A stretch of DNA of 64,000 bases, from NCBI GenBank assembly GCA_948567375.1, contig OX419760.1, positions 39,494,001 to 39,558,000 on the forward strand, written 5' to 3'. Source of the stretch: Lunularia cruciata. Lineage: Eukaryota > Streptophyta > Marchantiopsida > Lunulariales > Lunulariaceae. The translations under genes and the position numbers were made by a program. Below are positions 11,310-22,485 of this stretch, in pieces. Under the pieces are notes generated by a model. That model saw only the letters and a list, made by a program, of their open reading frames with translations, made no database searches and had not been told where the DNA came from. Numbering within the stretch: position 1 is the first letter of the stretch; each line of letters opens with the position of its first letter.

Positions 11310-13237
11310 CTATGTAGTAGTAGGTGGCTCACTAGTAGGTAGTCCATCATGTACTCCATCACCACCTACCACACTTGCACTGGGACGTCTAAGAACCATG
11401 GATGTTGTCTGCAATGCCTCAGATAGCGTGAAAGACTGGGGAAGTCTGACCTGTCTCCCAACCTCTCCTCTTTGTGGGTCCAACTCCACTGATGCTCCTT
11501 TAGGCTCTGGAGCACGTATTGCACTCCTAGTCACTACTGTAGATGCATCCACCTGTGCTGCTCCGCACATGAAGTCCAAAGCGTCTCTATCACCAACATA
11601 TGAGGTGGAAGCCTCAGCACCCAAATCTGATCTCCTCTGAGCAATAGCCATACTAGCCAATCTCTGCTCCAACTGCTCAATCAGAGTAGCCATAGTTGTG
11701 TCAAAAGTAAGGGCAGGTACTGCACCCCTACTAGGTGTAGATCCTCTACCACCACCTCTACCACCTCGTCCTCCATGAACTAGAGCTCCTCTACTACCTG
11801 CCATAGTAGCCTTACCACTCTGTAACTCCAGGTGTAGGTCAAAACACCGGTCACTAGTGTGACCAAATCTGTGGCAGTGCTCACACTGCCTCTGTGCTGG
11901 CTGTGATGCACCCAAGGTATCAGGTCCACTGCCCTGACTACACTCTCTTTGATGGTGAGGTCCACCACAAGTCCAACAAGCAACACCACCACTCACTGGT
12001 TGCTGTTGACCCAAAAATGAAGGTAAGGGTCTGACTCCACTAGGCCCTCCACTCGCTCCATAGGATCTGGATTGTCCACCCTGTCCTCAAAAACCAACTG
12101 GGCGTGGTGCACTCTATCGCACTCTAGAGGAAGTCACAGCCGTGGATGAGGTCTCCCTACCAAATCCAAATGTTACCACCCTCTCTTTCACCATGTTGAG
12201 CTCAATACGCTCAGCCAAACCAAAGACTACTGCCAAAGTGGGCGAAGTAGCCTACAACAATGTAGCATCACGAACTCTACATCATAACTCCCTATCCAGT
12301 ATCCCATACCAAAAATGGACTGCTTGGGCCTTTGTAACTTCCTGAGTGAAACTAATCAGCTGCTTCATGCGAGTGTATGCCTCACGTAGGCTCTCTCCAG
12401 CCTTCCGCTGGAACTCCTGCAAGCTCCTCAGCTTGTTGGTCCGCACTCCCTAGTAGTTCTGCCTCAATACAGGAAGAACTCCACCATGGGGTTAAACCCC
12501 AGTACCACACCACCTCCTATAGCGGTACCTCCACTCGTAGTAGCACTATCTCTAGCTAGTGCACCTCCACTAGCTCCACCAACACTACTCGAGCTAGAAC
12601 TTGTAGGTACAACCAATCTATTCCTGGCTACCAAGCCTAAAGTGATAGAGACATAGTTCGGAGACCAATACTGTCTCCATAACTTGATCTCCTCCAAATG
12701 AGCTCTCTTGAACTCATCGTAGTTATCCATTGGCGGACCCTCTAGATGCTGAAACAACCCCTTCCATGGCATGAAAGGTGTGAAAAAAGTTGGGTTTCGC
12801 ATCTATTGCAAATCACACCAACTATTGAACTCCTAAATGAAGTCATCCAACTCAATGGTACCCACTGTACCTGAGTAACGCCTAGGGCCTTTGGAGGCCC
12901 CATAAATCTTGTCCATGTCCCACAACAATGGTGCAAACACACCAAGTGCACTCTCAACTGAATCAGCTCTTGTATCGAACTCCAACTCAAAGTCAATCTC
13001 CTCCCTCACTGGGACTTGAGATATAGGCTGATATTGAGTACCACTCCGAGTAAACCCACTGCGTATTGTAGGGCTATCTCCTCTAGAATCCCCAAAGAAC
13101 TCCGTTGTGACAAAGTAACCGCAACCACAAACTAGAACCACCAACTGCAACCGCAAGTTGCAACTGCAAGTACTCCACCAAGTGCCAACACCACCACGTC
13201 CCAACACCACCAAGTGCCAGTACCAACTAAGCACCAC
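11310..13237 (-). pseudogene. Gag with two zinc knuckles (methyltransferase retrotransposon)
   Basis: Gag features include QPISQVPVREEIDFELEF, GTIELDDFI, NPTFFTPFMPWKGLFQHL, and a capsid-like helix-rich core LRSLQEFQRKAGESLREAYT followed by FGLAERIELNMV. A Gly/Arg-rich region carries two knuckles near 11860-11980: CWTCGGPHHQREC (CX2CX3HX4C, unusual spacing) and CEHCHRFGHTSDRC (canonical). One 1-base frameshift lies near 12470 relative to the other copy, plus several TAG and two TGA stops. The last stop (TAG at 11310) separates it from protease in the same frame. Confidence 0.7.
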
Positions 13238-13529
13238 CTACTAATGTAACTCTAACCGAGATAACTACACTAAGGGAAAGAGCAACCTGTAACCTGCCAT
13301 CATAACATGCACTCTCACGGTGTACAGGTCATCACTTCCTGTCTCACCGGATAGAAACAAAGGTAGTCTAACTGGTCATCACTCCAGCCTCACTATTGAG
13401 AGCACACCAGAGCACCAACGCTCAAAAGTCATGGCACCTCACACAAACATGGTGCACAAACAGGAAGTAGAGAATGGAGGGGGTCCAATCACAAGAAATC
13501 TAAACAAAAACCCTCCATCTCATAAAACA

Positions 13530-13554
13530 ACACGGGATTGACTCTGCCACCATT
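13530..13554 (-). other. Possible primer binding site
   Basis: Next to the LTR end, the minus strand reads TGGTGGCAGAGTC after a two-base gap. It begins TGG as a primer site must and is partly preserved in the second copy near 59335-59350. I cannot assign the tRNA. Confidence 0.4.
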
Positions 13555-14703
13555 TGGCATTTGACATAAGAGAAGTTTGTATCTAAGGCCTAAGCTACCA
13601 GGATCACGAAGAATGGGATCAAACTACCTCTCCTAGCCAAAGCTACATGTGTATAGATAACAGTGGCATAGTCACTAGGTAAACAAGTGAGGGTGGACCA
13701 ATTGGCTAGGGTACCAATCTAGGAACAAGAGATCTAGGGGTCAAACCTGTTGCGCACAATCTAGTAGGAAAGGCAGATTTTGCCAACCAATGACCAAGAT
13801 CTACTCTAAACTAGCTAGCCAGCTTGCTGGCCCTTCTAGGCCTCTCATAGCCCATAGCCCTATGCCTCAAAATGCCAAAATTCAGCCAAATGAGGCCTTT
13901 CTTCTTGCCACTTTGAACCTCCTCCAAAATTGGCAACACAGGTTTTTCCAAACCACAAATTCATGAGAATAGCTTCCAAACTCCACCTTCAATTTAACTT
14001 TCTGAGCCCAACTCGCAGCAAATTGGTCATGCCTTTACCTCTTGAGCTCAAAATCACAACCACTGCTCGAATTTGCTCCTTCTTTGTTCAAAAATTGGCT
14101 AGTGCTTCTGCACACCGTCTACCTTACTGCCAAATTTGCATCAATTGACCAAGCTTCTGCACATTAGGGAAACACTGAACTTGAATCGAGCTACCAACGA
14201 TCCACCGAGCTTGGAGATACCACCAACACTCAAAGTTCTTGCACCCGATTTCCCCTTGACTTCACTTCTCTGATGTAATCAGATTGTTTACCACTCTGAA
14301 CTCAACTCAACTCAAATCAGTACTTGATCTATCACACTATAAACTACCAACAATTGGACACTGATTACAATCAAGCCACACCCACTCCAGCATAGTGAAT
14401 CCAGGTGATGCTCGCCGGCCTCTGTCCACCATAGCTAGGAACTCGAAGTCTCAACATCAAAGAAGTGAGCTCTCTGGAGCTGCACTTCAAAAGTATACCC
14501 CCTGGACTCGAGCTAGGTCTGAACCCTAACGGTCCCGCTGATGGCACACTCGACGGTGCAAAGTGACAGTGGGCTCCACCGTGAAGTTTGTACCCCAAAC
14601 ACAAAATCTGACCGTTGGAAAGTAGTCGTTGAGAAACTGCTGAAATAACTCTAACTACTATCACTGCAACTCCAGTGTCCGAGCATCTAGATGCGACACT
14701 ACA
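13555..14703 (-). repeat. 5' LTR of the methyltransferase retrotransposon
   Basis: Minus strand runs from TGTAGTGTCGCATC to AAATGCCA, TG...CA ends, about 1.15 kb. It aligns piecewise with about 58.4-59.33 kb on the + strand, including a shared TTTGAAGTGCAGCTCCA and ATTACATCAGAGAAGT. The partner 3' LTR is missing because the element is truncated, so the outer boundary is inferred from the TG end. Confidence 0.6.
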
Positions 14704-16667
14704 AATGGCGTGACATACTTGATAGCTTTAGTTGATTTTGCATCCAAATATGAGTTTGCATTGCAATCAAGTTTTTGATAAAAATTTGTTGCTTTTTTGG
14801 AGTAAAATTCTTTATTCCAATTAATTTATCGGTTGTTAAATCATTTTCCATAACTCGTTCTATCTCACTCGCTGCATTAATCTATGGAAATGAACCACCC
14901 TATCGATGCAAAACTACCAAACCTATAGGTTTAGTTTATTGACAACAACATTTGCACACAACATTCGCATGAGCAGATGGTGAATTTGAATTTGAATAGG
15001 TGAGAATATCATTTTGGATCCGCCAAAAAATTTCATAAATTTTACTCTAAAATCATTCACCAAAAACAGGTGACAACTTTCTCAAGAAATCACCTCTCTT
15101 TTGACAATCATTTGTTTCAAAAAGACAATCCTAAACATCCAAAATATAATGTCTGATTTTTATAAATGAATACATTACATATGATATACGGGTAAAACGA
15201 TTTACTGATTTACGGATTTATGATTTACGATTTATTATTCATATTTATTAGCACTTCATCCTTTTACATAAAACAATTTACTATGCATTCATTAGTTAAC
15301 ACTACGTCTTTTACATAAAACAACAGTATCCAATGCATTCATTTATTAGCGCCTCATCCTCCTTTTACATTTTACAGAGTTCACTAAACATAGTTATGAA
15401 ATTATTTATTTTCCCCGTTACCATCCGGACAAAACTATTTCTGAAATCCCATATTGTACATAATTTAGAGATACGATGCAATTTCTCAACATAAAGAGAT
15501 GGCCACCATTCCACAGACTTCGTCAAAGTAGACTTCCCATCCTTCGTGTTCTCTACGCGATCGGCTTTTACTAAAATAGGCTAACCTTGACTTAGTGAAG
15601 ATAAGCCTCGTGCGGCGGCTGCCCTCAGATTATCCGGTTCGTGCAACAGACATGACCCTTAGTGGCGGACAAGCTACCCTTTATTATTAAATTGTCAACG
15701 TCTGAGCATGATGATAATGATGGATCCGCACGCACTGCCACTGCCAGTTCACCAAAATGTAGTGCCTGCAACTGTGTTCCCGAAGATGTAGTATTTTCAA
15801 GTGTAAGTCATACACAACGAGTTCGGAAATTGCGCTATGTCTCAATCGACATAAAGAGTGTTCCGTTGTGCGTCGACAAGTTGAGCCTAGTTCTTGGGGT
15901 CTCATACAAGGTGAGCGCTGGAGCGCCTCTCGGATACTAAAGAGTCCAGTTCCTGAAGTAGTGGTCAGGGACCAGTTCCGAGAGATCTTGATCAACTCCG
16001 TCATCACTTTCAGTTCTTCACTGTCAGGGAACGGCTTGTTCATGAGCTCGAGATGAAGGGGACTTTGTAAATAGACTTGAGCTGGAAATTTAGTAGAAGT
16101 ACATATGAACAAGGGAGTTGTCAGTTCGCTTCAACGCAGCGAAGACGTGGAAGTTTATCTGTTCGATCGGGTGTAGTGCAGTGAGTACAAAACTTCTACG
16201 AGAGAGCACCATTATGATGAACGAACTTTAAGATGCAGATATATAGAGTACTTTCTCTGTAAGTTAAAAATCGTTTCCTTTCGAGGAAAAATGAGGCAAC
16301 ATTTGCCTGACAAGAAAAGCGCAACATTGTGCAACCTATTAGCGGCATCAGTAACATTTCTTGACTGAGTTTGAGTTATCCACTTTAGAGATCCAGAAGT
16401 TGACTATCCTGGTGATTGACTGCAAATCCAAGAGGAGAATCAGTTCCAGATTTTGATATTGGCCGACCAGAGAAATCCCACGCTTATAACTATCGTCGAT
16501 GTTTTATACATCGAGCCACTTTTCTCCGCACAGCTGTATAGATTCAGGGTACATTTTACGTTCTTTCATTCTATTTTGAGAAGCAAACAAGGGAAATTCA
16601 ACGCTCTTGAGATGATTCAAATTCAAATCGTCTTCAGCAATCTTCAAGCAATTGGCGTTTGAGTACA
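14704..16667. other. Intergenic, upstream of GRDP; no gene supported
   Basis: No convincing coding region or transposon. It contains an AT-rich stretch (about 14.7-15.4 kb) with a short imperfect repeat, then more mixed sequence that must hold the GRDP promoter and 5' UTR. No clear TATA box or CpG structure can be assigned. Confidence 0.5.
15236..15375. repeat. Imperfect tandem repeat, about 60-65 bp unit
   Basis: Units with the pattern ATTTATTAGCACTTCATCC then TTTTACATAAAACAA then ATGCATTCATT recur about two to three times. Probably local slippage; no function seen. Confidence 0.5.
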
Positions 16668-19600
16668 ATGCACACCTCGTTGAGTACAGAGAGCTTTGAA
16701 ATTATTCAGCAGGATCCACAAGAGGTAGAGTGGCGAAATGCTCAAAGACTAGTAACCATCAGTCAAGAAGAGGAGCTGATATTTGCAGCAAGGGCAGAGC
16801 TCCGCTTTCTCCACCTGGTGCACTGTACGCCAGCCCTCCTGAATCCCGATGTCCTCGAAAGAGCTGTTGACAGGTGAGAATTACATTCCATACAGAGTAT
16901 GCATATATGTATATTTCATGGTAAATTCGTGTGCACTTACCATGTGTCGGTCTTTCCTTTGAAATCGAGTTCGAATTCGACATGAACAACCGTGAATCTC
17001 CAGTACGCAGGAATCACATTCCAAATGCGTGTTCTTTCTTGAGGACTTACGGTTAATCCTTCATCCAAGTCGTGAGTCCATCGATATTAGTAGCAACGGC
17101 ACGGGTGCAGAATGTTCACGGCGTTCCATTGATTTGAGATGATGTGTAGATGACCTTCAGCCCACTAAGAATAGTGAATCACTCTTGGGATGTAATTATG
17201 GCTTGATCTTAACGGTAAATCATCTAATTCAGCAATAACAATCCGGTTTTTTCCTACTGGCAATTTCAAAACTGAAAAGACCGAGCGACGGTAAACGGGG
17301 AACCAGAATCACAAACGATGAGTTGTTACGACCTCATTCCCAGCCACCTGGAAAGAGAGAACCCGAAAAGTCAATTCAGGGTACTACATAGATCATATCT
17401 TTGGCGTTATTGACCATGAGTTTATTTTGAATGTCAAAATATTTACCGATAAGGGTTTTGTTATTTACCATTAGATTCTGATAACCAAAACCAGTGAATG
17501 CTGTAAAATGTTTGGGCTGCAACTCAATCCATGCTCTATTTGAATTGGATTAAACCATTGAATGCTTAATTTGCTTGTCTTGGGACCTTCTTGGCTAGGC
17601 ATTTGCATTGTTAGAATTTTATTCTATCGTTCTACACTCGAGCTCTTTGCTGACTCTTTACTCAATCGTCCTAGACTCTTACTTACTTCTGAACCCACTA
17701 TGCTACGGGTTAAATTCATTCTGGCCATTCAATTTTTTAGCTGTGGTCATATTTTGAACATGCTGCTGGTAATATGAATCGCAGATACTTCTACAATTGG
17801 TTACCGTTGGTCTGTAGCTTCTCGGATTCTCCTGACAATAAACATTCGCTCAATTGCTACTTGTTACCACCACTGGATTGCGCGTGGATATGGCACTGTC
17901 ATAAACTCAATCCGGTAAATGTTCAAAACCTTCTTCAAAATCGTGGCACATTTCGTCTCGTCGTTTCTCTGAATAGAGCACTCAAGAAACTGAGAAGTTC
18001 TGAATTTTGATGACGAGCAATCTGAGGGAGTAATCTGGAGGGACTAATTATGCGTCCTCTTGTTGATATAGGTGCTATACCAAACAGACTGCGAGCGGAT
18101 ATTCAAGAAAGTTTTAGATGTGAAACCACTGCCCGGTGAGGAGCCTCCTGACTCCGAGCTGAGGAAGTACGCAGAACGATACTCCATCAAGAAGTGGCAG
18201 ACGGCCTATGTGGACTCCAGAGAACCTTACCATTTCGTCAAACCTTTGGATGATAGCAGCAGTGCTGGCGTCCAGGAACAATTAGCCAAGAAACAACCAA
18301 GGACCAATGCTGGACGTCTGCGGCATGACCTGATAGATGCAGCCCAAAGGCAGGTTCCATTCCATTACCAGGTCAGCAGAACGTGTAACCAGAAACTGAT
18401 CATCATGATGAACGGATATCACAAACGTTTAATACACCCGTGTCTAAAGGTCATTCACGATGTCTTCCAAAGCTGCATTGATTTCAAAAGCTCATAGAGA
18501 CTTTGTGGTTTTTGTGCACACGAAAGTTCAGCAGTGCTTTCATGCTTTCCGGCATTAGTCAGTTCTGTTGCTGTCTCTAAAATTAAAATATACGGTGGCG
18601 TAAGATGAAGATAAGAGAATTGGATTGTCTGTGGAGTGTTGAAGTGCAATTTCATTTACTATCCAGGTGAGCGAAAAATGGTTTTGGGACAGGGACTTCT
18701 TGAGCCGAGCTCTGAAGAGATACAAGGGCTTCCTGTATCTCATTAAGAAGACTCAGGATTCACCTGAAAAATATAGTAGTAGACCGTTCTTTGTTCCAAC
18801 CTACGACATCGATCTTCTATGGCACAGCCATCAGCTATCACCAACAAAATATTCCAATGATACTTTGAAACTGTTTGGTCGAGTGCTCGATCACGACGAC
18901 AAGGACCAAGATCGAGGCGAGGGACAAAAGCTAAACACGAGGTTTACGCAAACTTGCAAGATTTGGTGGGACACTTATGGGAGAGTGTATGAACAGGCAG
19001 GAGCCATGTATAGAGGACCTTCTCCAGTAGCAGGTTCCCCAGCACCTTCAATGACCGACCTGGAGCAAACTAAATTTTTGGAATTTACCAATAAAGGTCA
19101 GTGGAATTCAGAATCATTCGATAAGAACTTGAAATTCGAGTACAACGAGCTGAAAGCGGAACGAGAAGATTCGAGATCGATTATGCAGGTGTGTTCACCC
19201 CTGTTTCCAATATCTGACCACATTGTTGTACCAATCTATGTCACTGTGTAATCCAAGAGTGTAAAGCCTTCAGTGATTCTTCCAACCGCTGACTCTATTT
19301 TCCTCAAATTAGAGACTCAGTGTAAATGGCAGTATACTGCGGCATAAAGTTCCAAAGTTTAGGATTCGAGTCTCAGCTAGTTGGACAATCTTTAGAAGAG
19401 TAATAAATATTTTAGAAACTGAAGTGCGTACGCTAACTATCCGGTTTGGAGCATATTCTCACAAATGCTTCCACAGGTCAACTTGGTCGTTGTGGGTGCA
19501 AAGAACGTCCCGAAGTCATCAGATGCAACAGCCATTAATCGGTGTTACGTTCGTGTGAAAGCCCTCAAGGAGTCGACGTTTCGAATGCTTAATGTCAGTA

Positions 19601-22485
19601 CGCAGATGAAGGACCTTGATAAGCCTCGCAGTCAGGTTCAATGGAACGAGGGACTCTGTATGGAAGTGGAAAGTAGTATTGAAGGACTCCGGCTTGAATT
19701 GATGCGCTCCAAATTTCGGCCTCGAGCTCGGAAGGGAAACTCCAGCTTAATGGGCTGCTTGGTGCCCTGGAACAAGGTGGGAGGCTCCAGTACGAATCTC
19801 TCGACTGATTCCAATTCTTCCGGCAAAACTGAACTTGCTCCGTTTGGAGCAGAGGAGAACCTCGGATTTCTAGGCATTCCTTTTACTTCCAGAGGAATGA
19901 GCGTCACTAAGTGGTCACCTCCACTGCATGGGAAAGAAGGGCCCCAGATTCACTATCACATATCTTTGACGCCTGCTGTAGTGGCCCCAAGAATATTTCG
20001 TCATATACAATCCCCTGTGACTGATGATAACTGCCAGATCATCGCCTCGAGGTTATATGATGCTCCAACCGTTATTCCGGGAACCGTTGCACGAGCGCGT
20101 CAAGTTGGGAGATGGACTACGAAGATAATTGTGAACCATACTGGGGAAGAGAAATTTACTGTGAGGACAAGGTGAGTGTTCATTTTATACGCAAAGAGTT
20201 TGCAGGCCATGGAAAAAGGTACGATTATAAGAAGTTTCAAAATCACATTGATGCAGAGAACGTGTGAGAAGCTCGCCTGTCGAGAAACCGCCCCTCGTGC
20301 TTCTTGTGGTCATGACCAAACTGGCACGTTTATTACAGATCTGAGGAGGTGTTTAATGTCCACAACGCACCGCAAAATCCCCCCCAAAGGGAAAATACTG
20401 TGATTCATGTTCACACTGGAGGATACAAGAAGATCAACGGTAATAAAAACTTTCCTTTAAGTGTAAGCCCAACCTCTTAGAAGCTGGACCTATGTTGGAG
20501 GTTAAAAGCTTAATGGCTTAACTGCTTCAATTCTCGTCCAGAATTTGCTCATTATATTCACATGCCAAATGTTAGATTCAGTTTAGTTCAGAATTCGTGA
20601 GTGCCTTGATATGATTGCTTTGTGCTCAATGTCCTGTTTTCGCATCTTACTAGCAGCTCGATTTCTTCGGGTCGATGTCTTTAAATTAGTACTTTAAAGT
20701 ATGAGAACTTCCCATCTGAAGACACTGTGGAACTGTAACAGAGGAAATCTTAGGATCTGCTCGGCAACTGATGGAGTCAGAGTATCACATTGAAAACAAG
20801 AATAAATTTCGGCATTGGTCACTTTTTGATTATGGAGCAATACTCGCTGTCCATAAACCGTCTGTGAATGTGAACGCGGAGCCAACAATTAAAATTTACG
20901 GAAACTTTGGATCACATTCGCCGGTAAGATCCGGTCCACTTCATTGTGCTCTAGATTAATAAGCCTACCAAATTATTACGTGAAATTACATTTTAGTAAC
21001 GTTCCATAAGGTTTTATCGTTTCATTCTTTTATTGAGCATCCGATTGCAATTGAGACCAACTAGGCTGATATTTGGTCAGCGTGACCAAATATCAGCCTA
21101 GTTTAAGCATCGAGTAGCTCAATGCTCTACACTTTCTACGCCTCATCACAGGGTAAAGATGATTGTAAATGCGCAAGGCATGGCCAGAACTAATCTCTAT
21201 TCCCTTGCAATGTTGAGATGCAGATGAGGTTGATACCTGGCGCAAGGTTGGAGTTTGAACAAGGGAATTACTCCGAGCCGAATTCATCCATAACCTTAGT
21301 CCGATACACCAAAGATGCCCCTCTCGGAAAAGCTACTGCGCTCATCAATTTTAGAGCCGCCTCCGTCGTTGTGAGTACCTAACCTCTGAAACCGCGTGTT
21401 GCTGGTTTCAACAAATGAGAAATGCAAGTGCACTGCCCTATGCAGAAACCAAGTGGAAAGCACAATCACTCGGCCGCTGATCATGAAGTAAAAGAAGAAA
21501 AGAGGCGACCGCATAGAGTAACAAGAAGGATGGGGAGACCCCGTACACAAGAGGATAAACTTAGGATAAAACGTAGGAGGTAACATCATGAAGTTGATCA
21601 TGAATTTGCCTACAGCGTTCCTGACCTCTGATATAACGTTTGCTTTTCCAGGTTTTCCCGGGTGAAAGTGTGGTGCTCGTGCTCCTGATAAATGCTGCCA
21701 TTTGTAAATCATTCTTCGATTTTGAGCCTACCCACGCCTTAAATCCGTCCTTGTTATGGAAAGTTAATAGCATCACAGCACCAAAGCTAGGTGTCAAGGA
21801 AGGCGGCCATATTGGTAAGCACAAACCACGAACAAGGCCCCAAAATAGATGACTTAGTTGCAAATCTTTCTTGCTTCAAGTCGTCACCTGAGAATAAAAT
21901 CTACTCTTGATTTCTTCGCCACTCTTCATCTGGCTTTTTTAACTACTCCATTACATTTCCACTACGTGTATGGAGACGTTTTGACCAAATACAACCGGCA
22001 ATCATTCTTATAAAGTTCAATGATACTGTTGTTGGAAAGGGTAACTGCGAGGATAGCGAGAATTATTTAGAGATGAGCACACGACCGCACCTTCCTTTAC
22101 TAGCATAATCCATGTGAGCGACACGCTGTTGAGTTTGCAATTTTTCACGGTATTGATGAATTTGAATTTCTGGAGCGTGGTTTATGCAGGAGCTGCAATA
22201 GTCCACAGAAAGGGACTCTCAAGTCGGTGGAAGATGATTCAATGTTCAACACCAGATGCTAGAAACCCTCTGTTTGACAGGTGGCACACATCTGGCTACA
22301 CGATGGGTGGGACTGTGTGCGCTGCTGCTGCTTGTGCTGGCGCCGCTTGTGGTGGCAATTCCTGTACTGTGGTAACTCCAGTTACCTACGGTCGTAGTGG
22401 CAGAGGAGGGGGCTATGGCGGGGGCGGTGGAGGGACCTGCGGTGGTGGTGGTGGTGGTGGTGGTGGTGGTGGTGGGTGTTTTTGA
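16668..22485 (+). CDS. GRDP: Glycine-rich domain-containing protein (GRDP family, DUF1399)
   Basis: Ten exons: 16668-16873, 17785-17914, 18072-18371, 18667-19188, 19477-20171, 20339-20439, 20754-20923, 21224-21370, 21652-21814, 22190-22485. All introns are GT-AG, phases agree, and the sum is 2730 nt (909 aa plus stop). The DUF1399 region has PPLDCAWIWHCHKLNP (His 106, 108) and VPTYDIDLLWHSHQL (His 265, 267), both hallmarks of GRDP1/2. A C2-like middle region follows (NLVVVGAKNVP, exon 5), then the family's C-terminal part (LIPGARLEFE, DAPLGKA), then a Cys/Gly-rich tail ending in 12 Gly, Cys, Phe. Plant GRDPs are linked to stress and auxin responses; the biochemical role is unclear. The start is the first ATG in frame; exon 8 is the least certain. 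Confidence 0.93.
21059..21103. repeat. Perfect hairpin, 21-nt arms, 3-nt loop
   Basis: AACTAGGCTGATATTTGGTCA is followed by GCG and its exact reverse complement. It lies in GRDP intron 7. A near-zero loop and exact arms suggest a recent snap-back event. Confidence 0.8.
22440..22475 (+). repeat. (GGT)n microsatellite coding the poly-Gly tail
   Basis: About twelve GGT codons in the last GRDP exon encode the terminal Gly run. Such repeats change length by slippage in units of three, so frame is kept. Confidence 0.9.

Larger units (their letters stand above)
9929..14703 (-). mobile_element. LTR retrotransposon carrying a C5 DNA methyltransferase (5' part, truncated)
   Basis: On the minus strand from 14703: an LTR, gag, two zinc knuckles, aspartic protease, a linker, and a cytosine-C5 methyltransferase domain truncated at 9929. 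A second diverged copy on the + strand (about 58.4 kb onward) aligns through LTR, gag, knuckles and protease, so methyltransferase and gag belong to one multicopy unit rather than chance neighbours. No RT or integrase remains here; they would lie 3' of the truncation. Retroelement DNMTs are known from dinoflagellates and charophytes. Confidence 0.78.

Noticed and set aside
12142-12345. Short + strand ORFs within the methyltransferase element (also 11296-11640, 12377-12559)
   Set aside because: They are antisense shadows of the gag frame, which is supported by the second copy.
9929-13237. Genetic code with TAG read as glutamine
   Set aside because: Both well-supported host genes have ordinary codon use without internal TAG, the same elements also have frameshifts and TGA, and TAG/CAA pairs fit deamination of CAG on either strand.
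15662-15940. 92-codon ORF upstream of GRDP
   Set aside because: No family resemblance, competing antisense ORF of similar length, and no splice link to exon 1.
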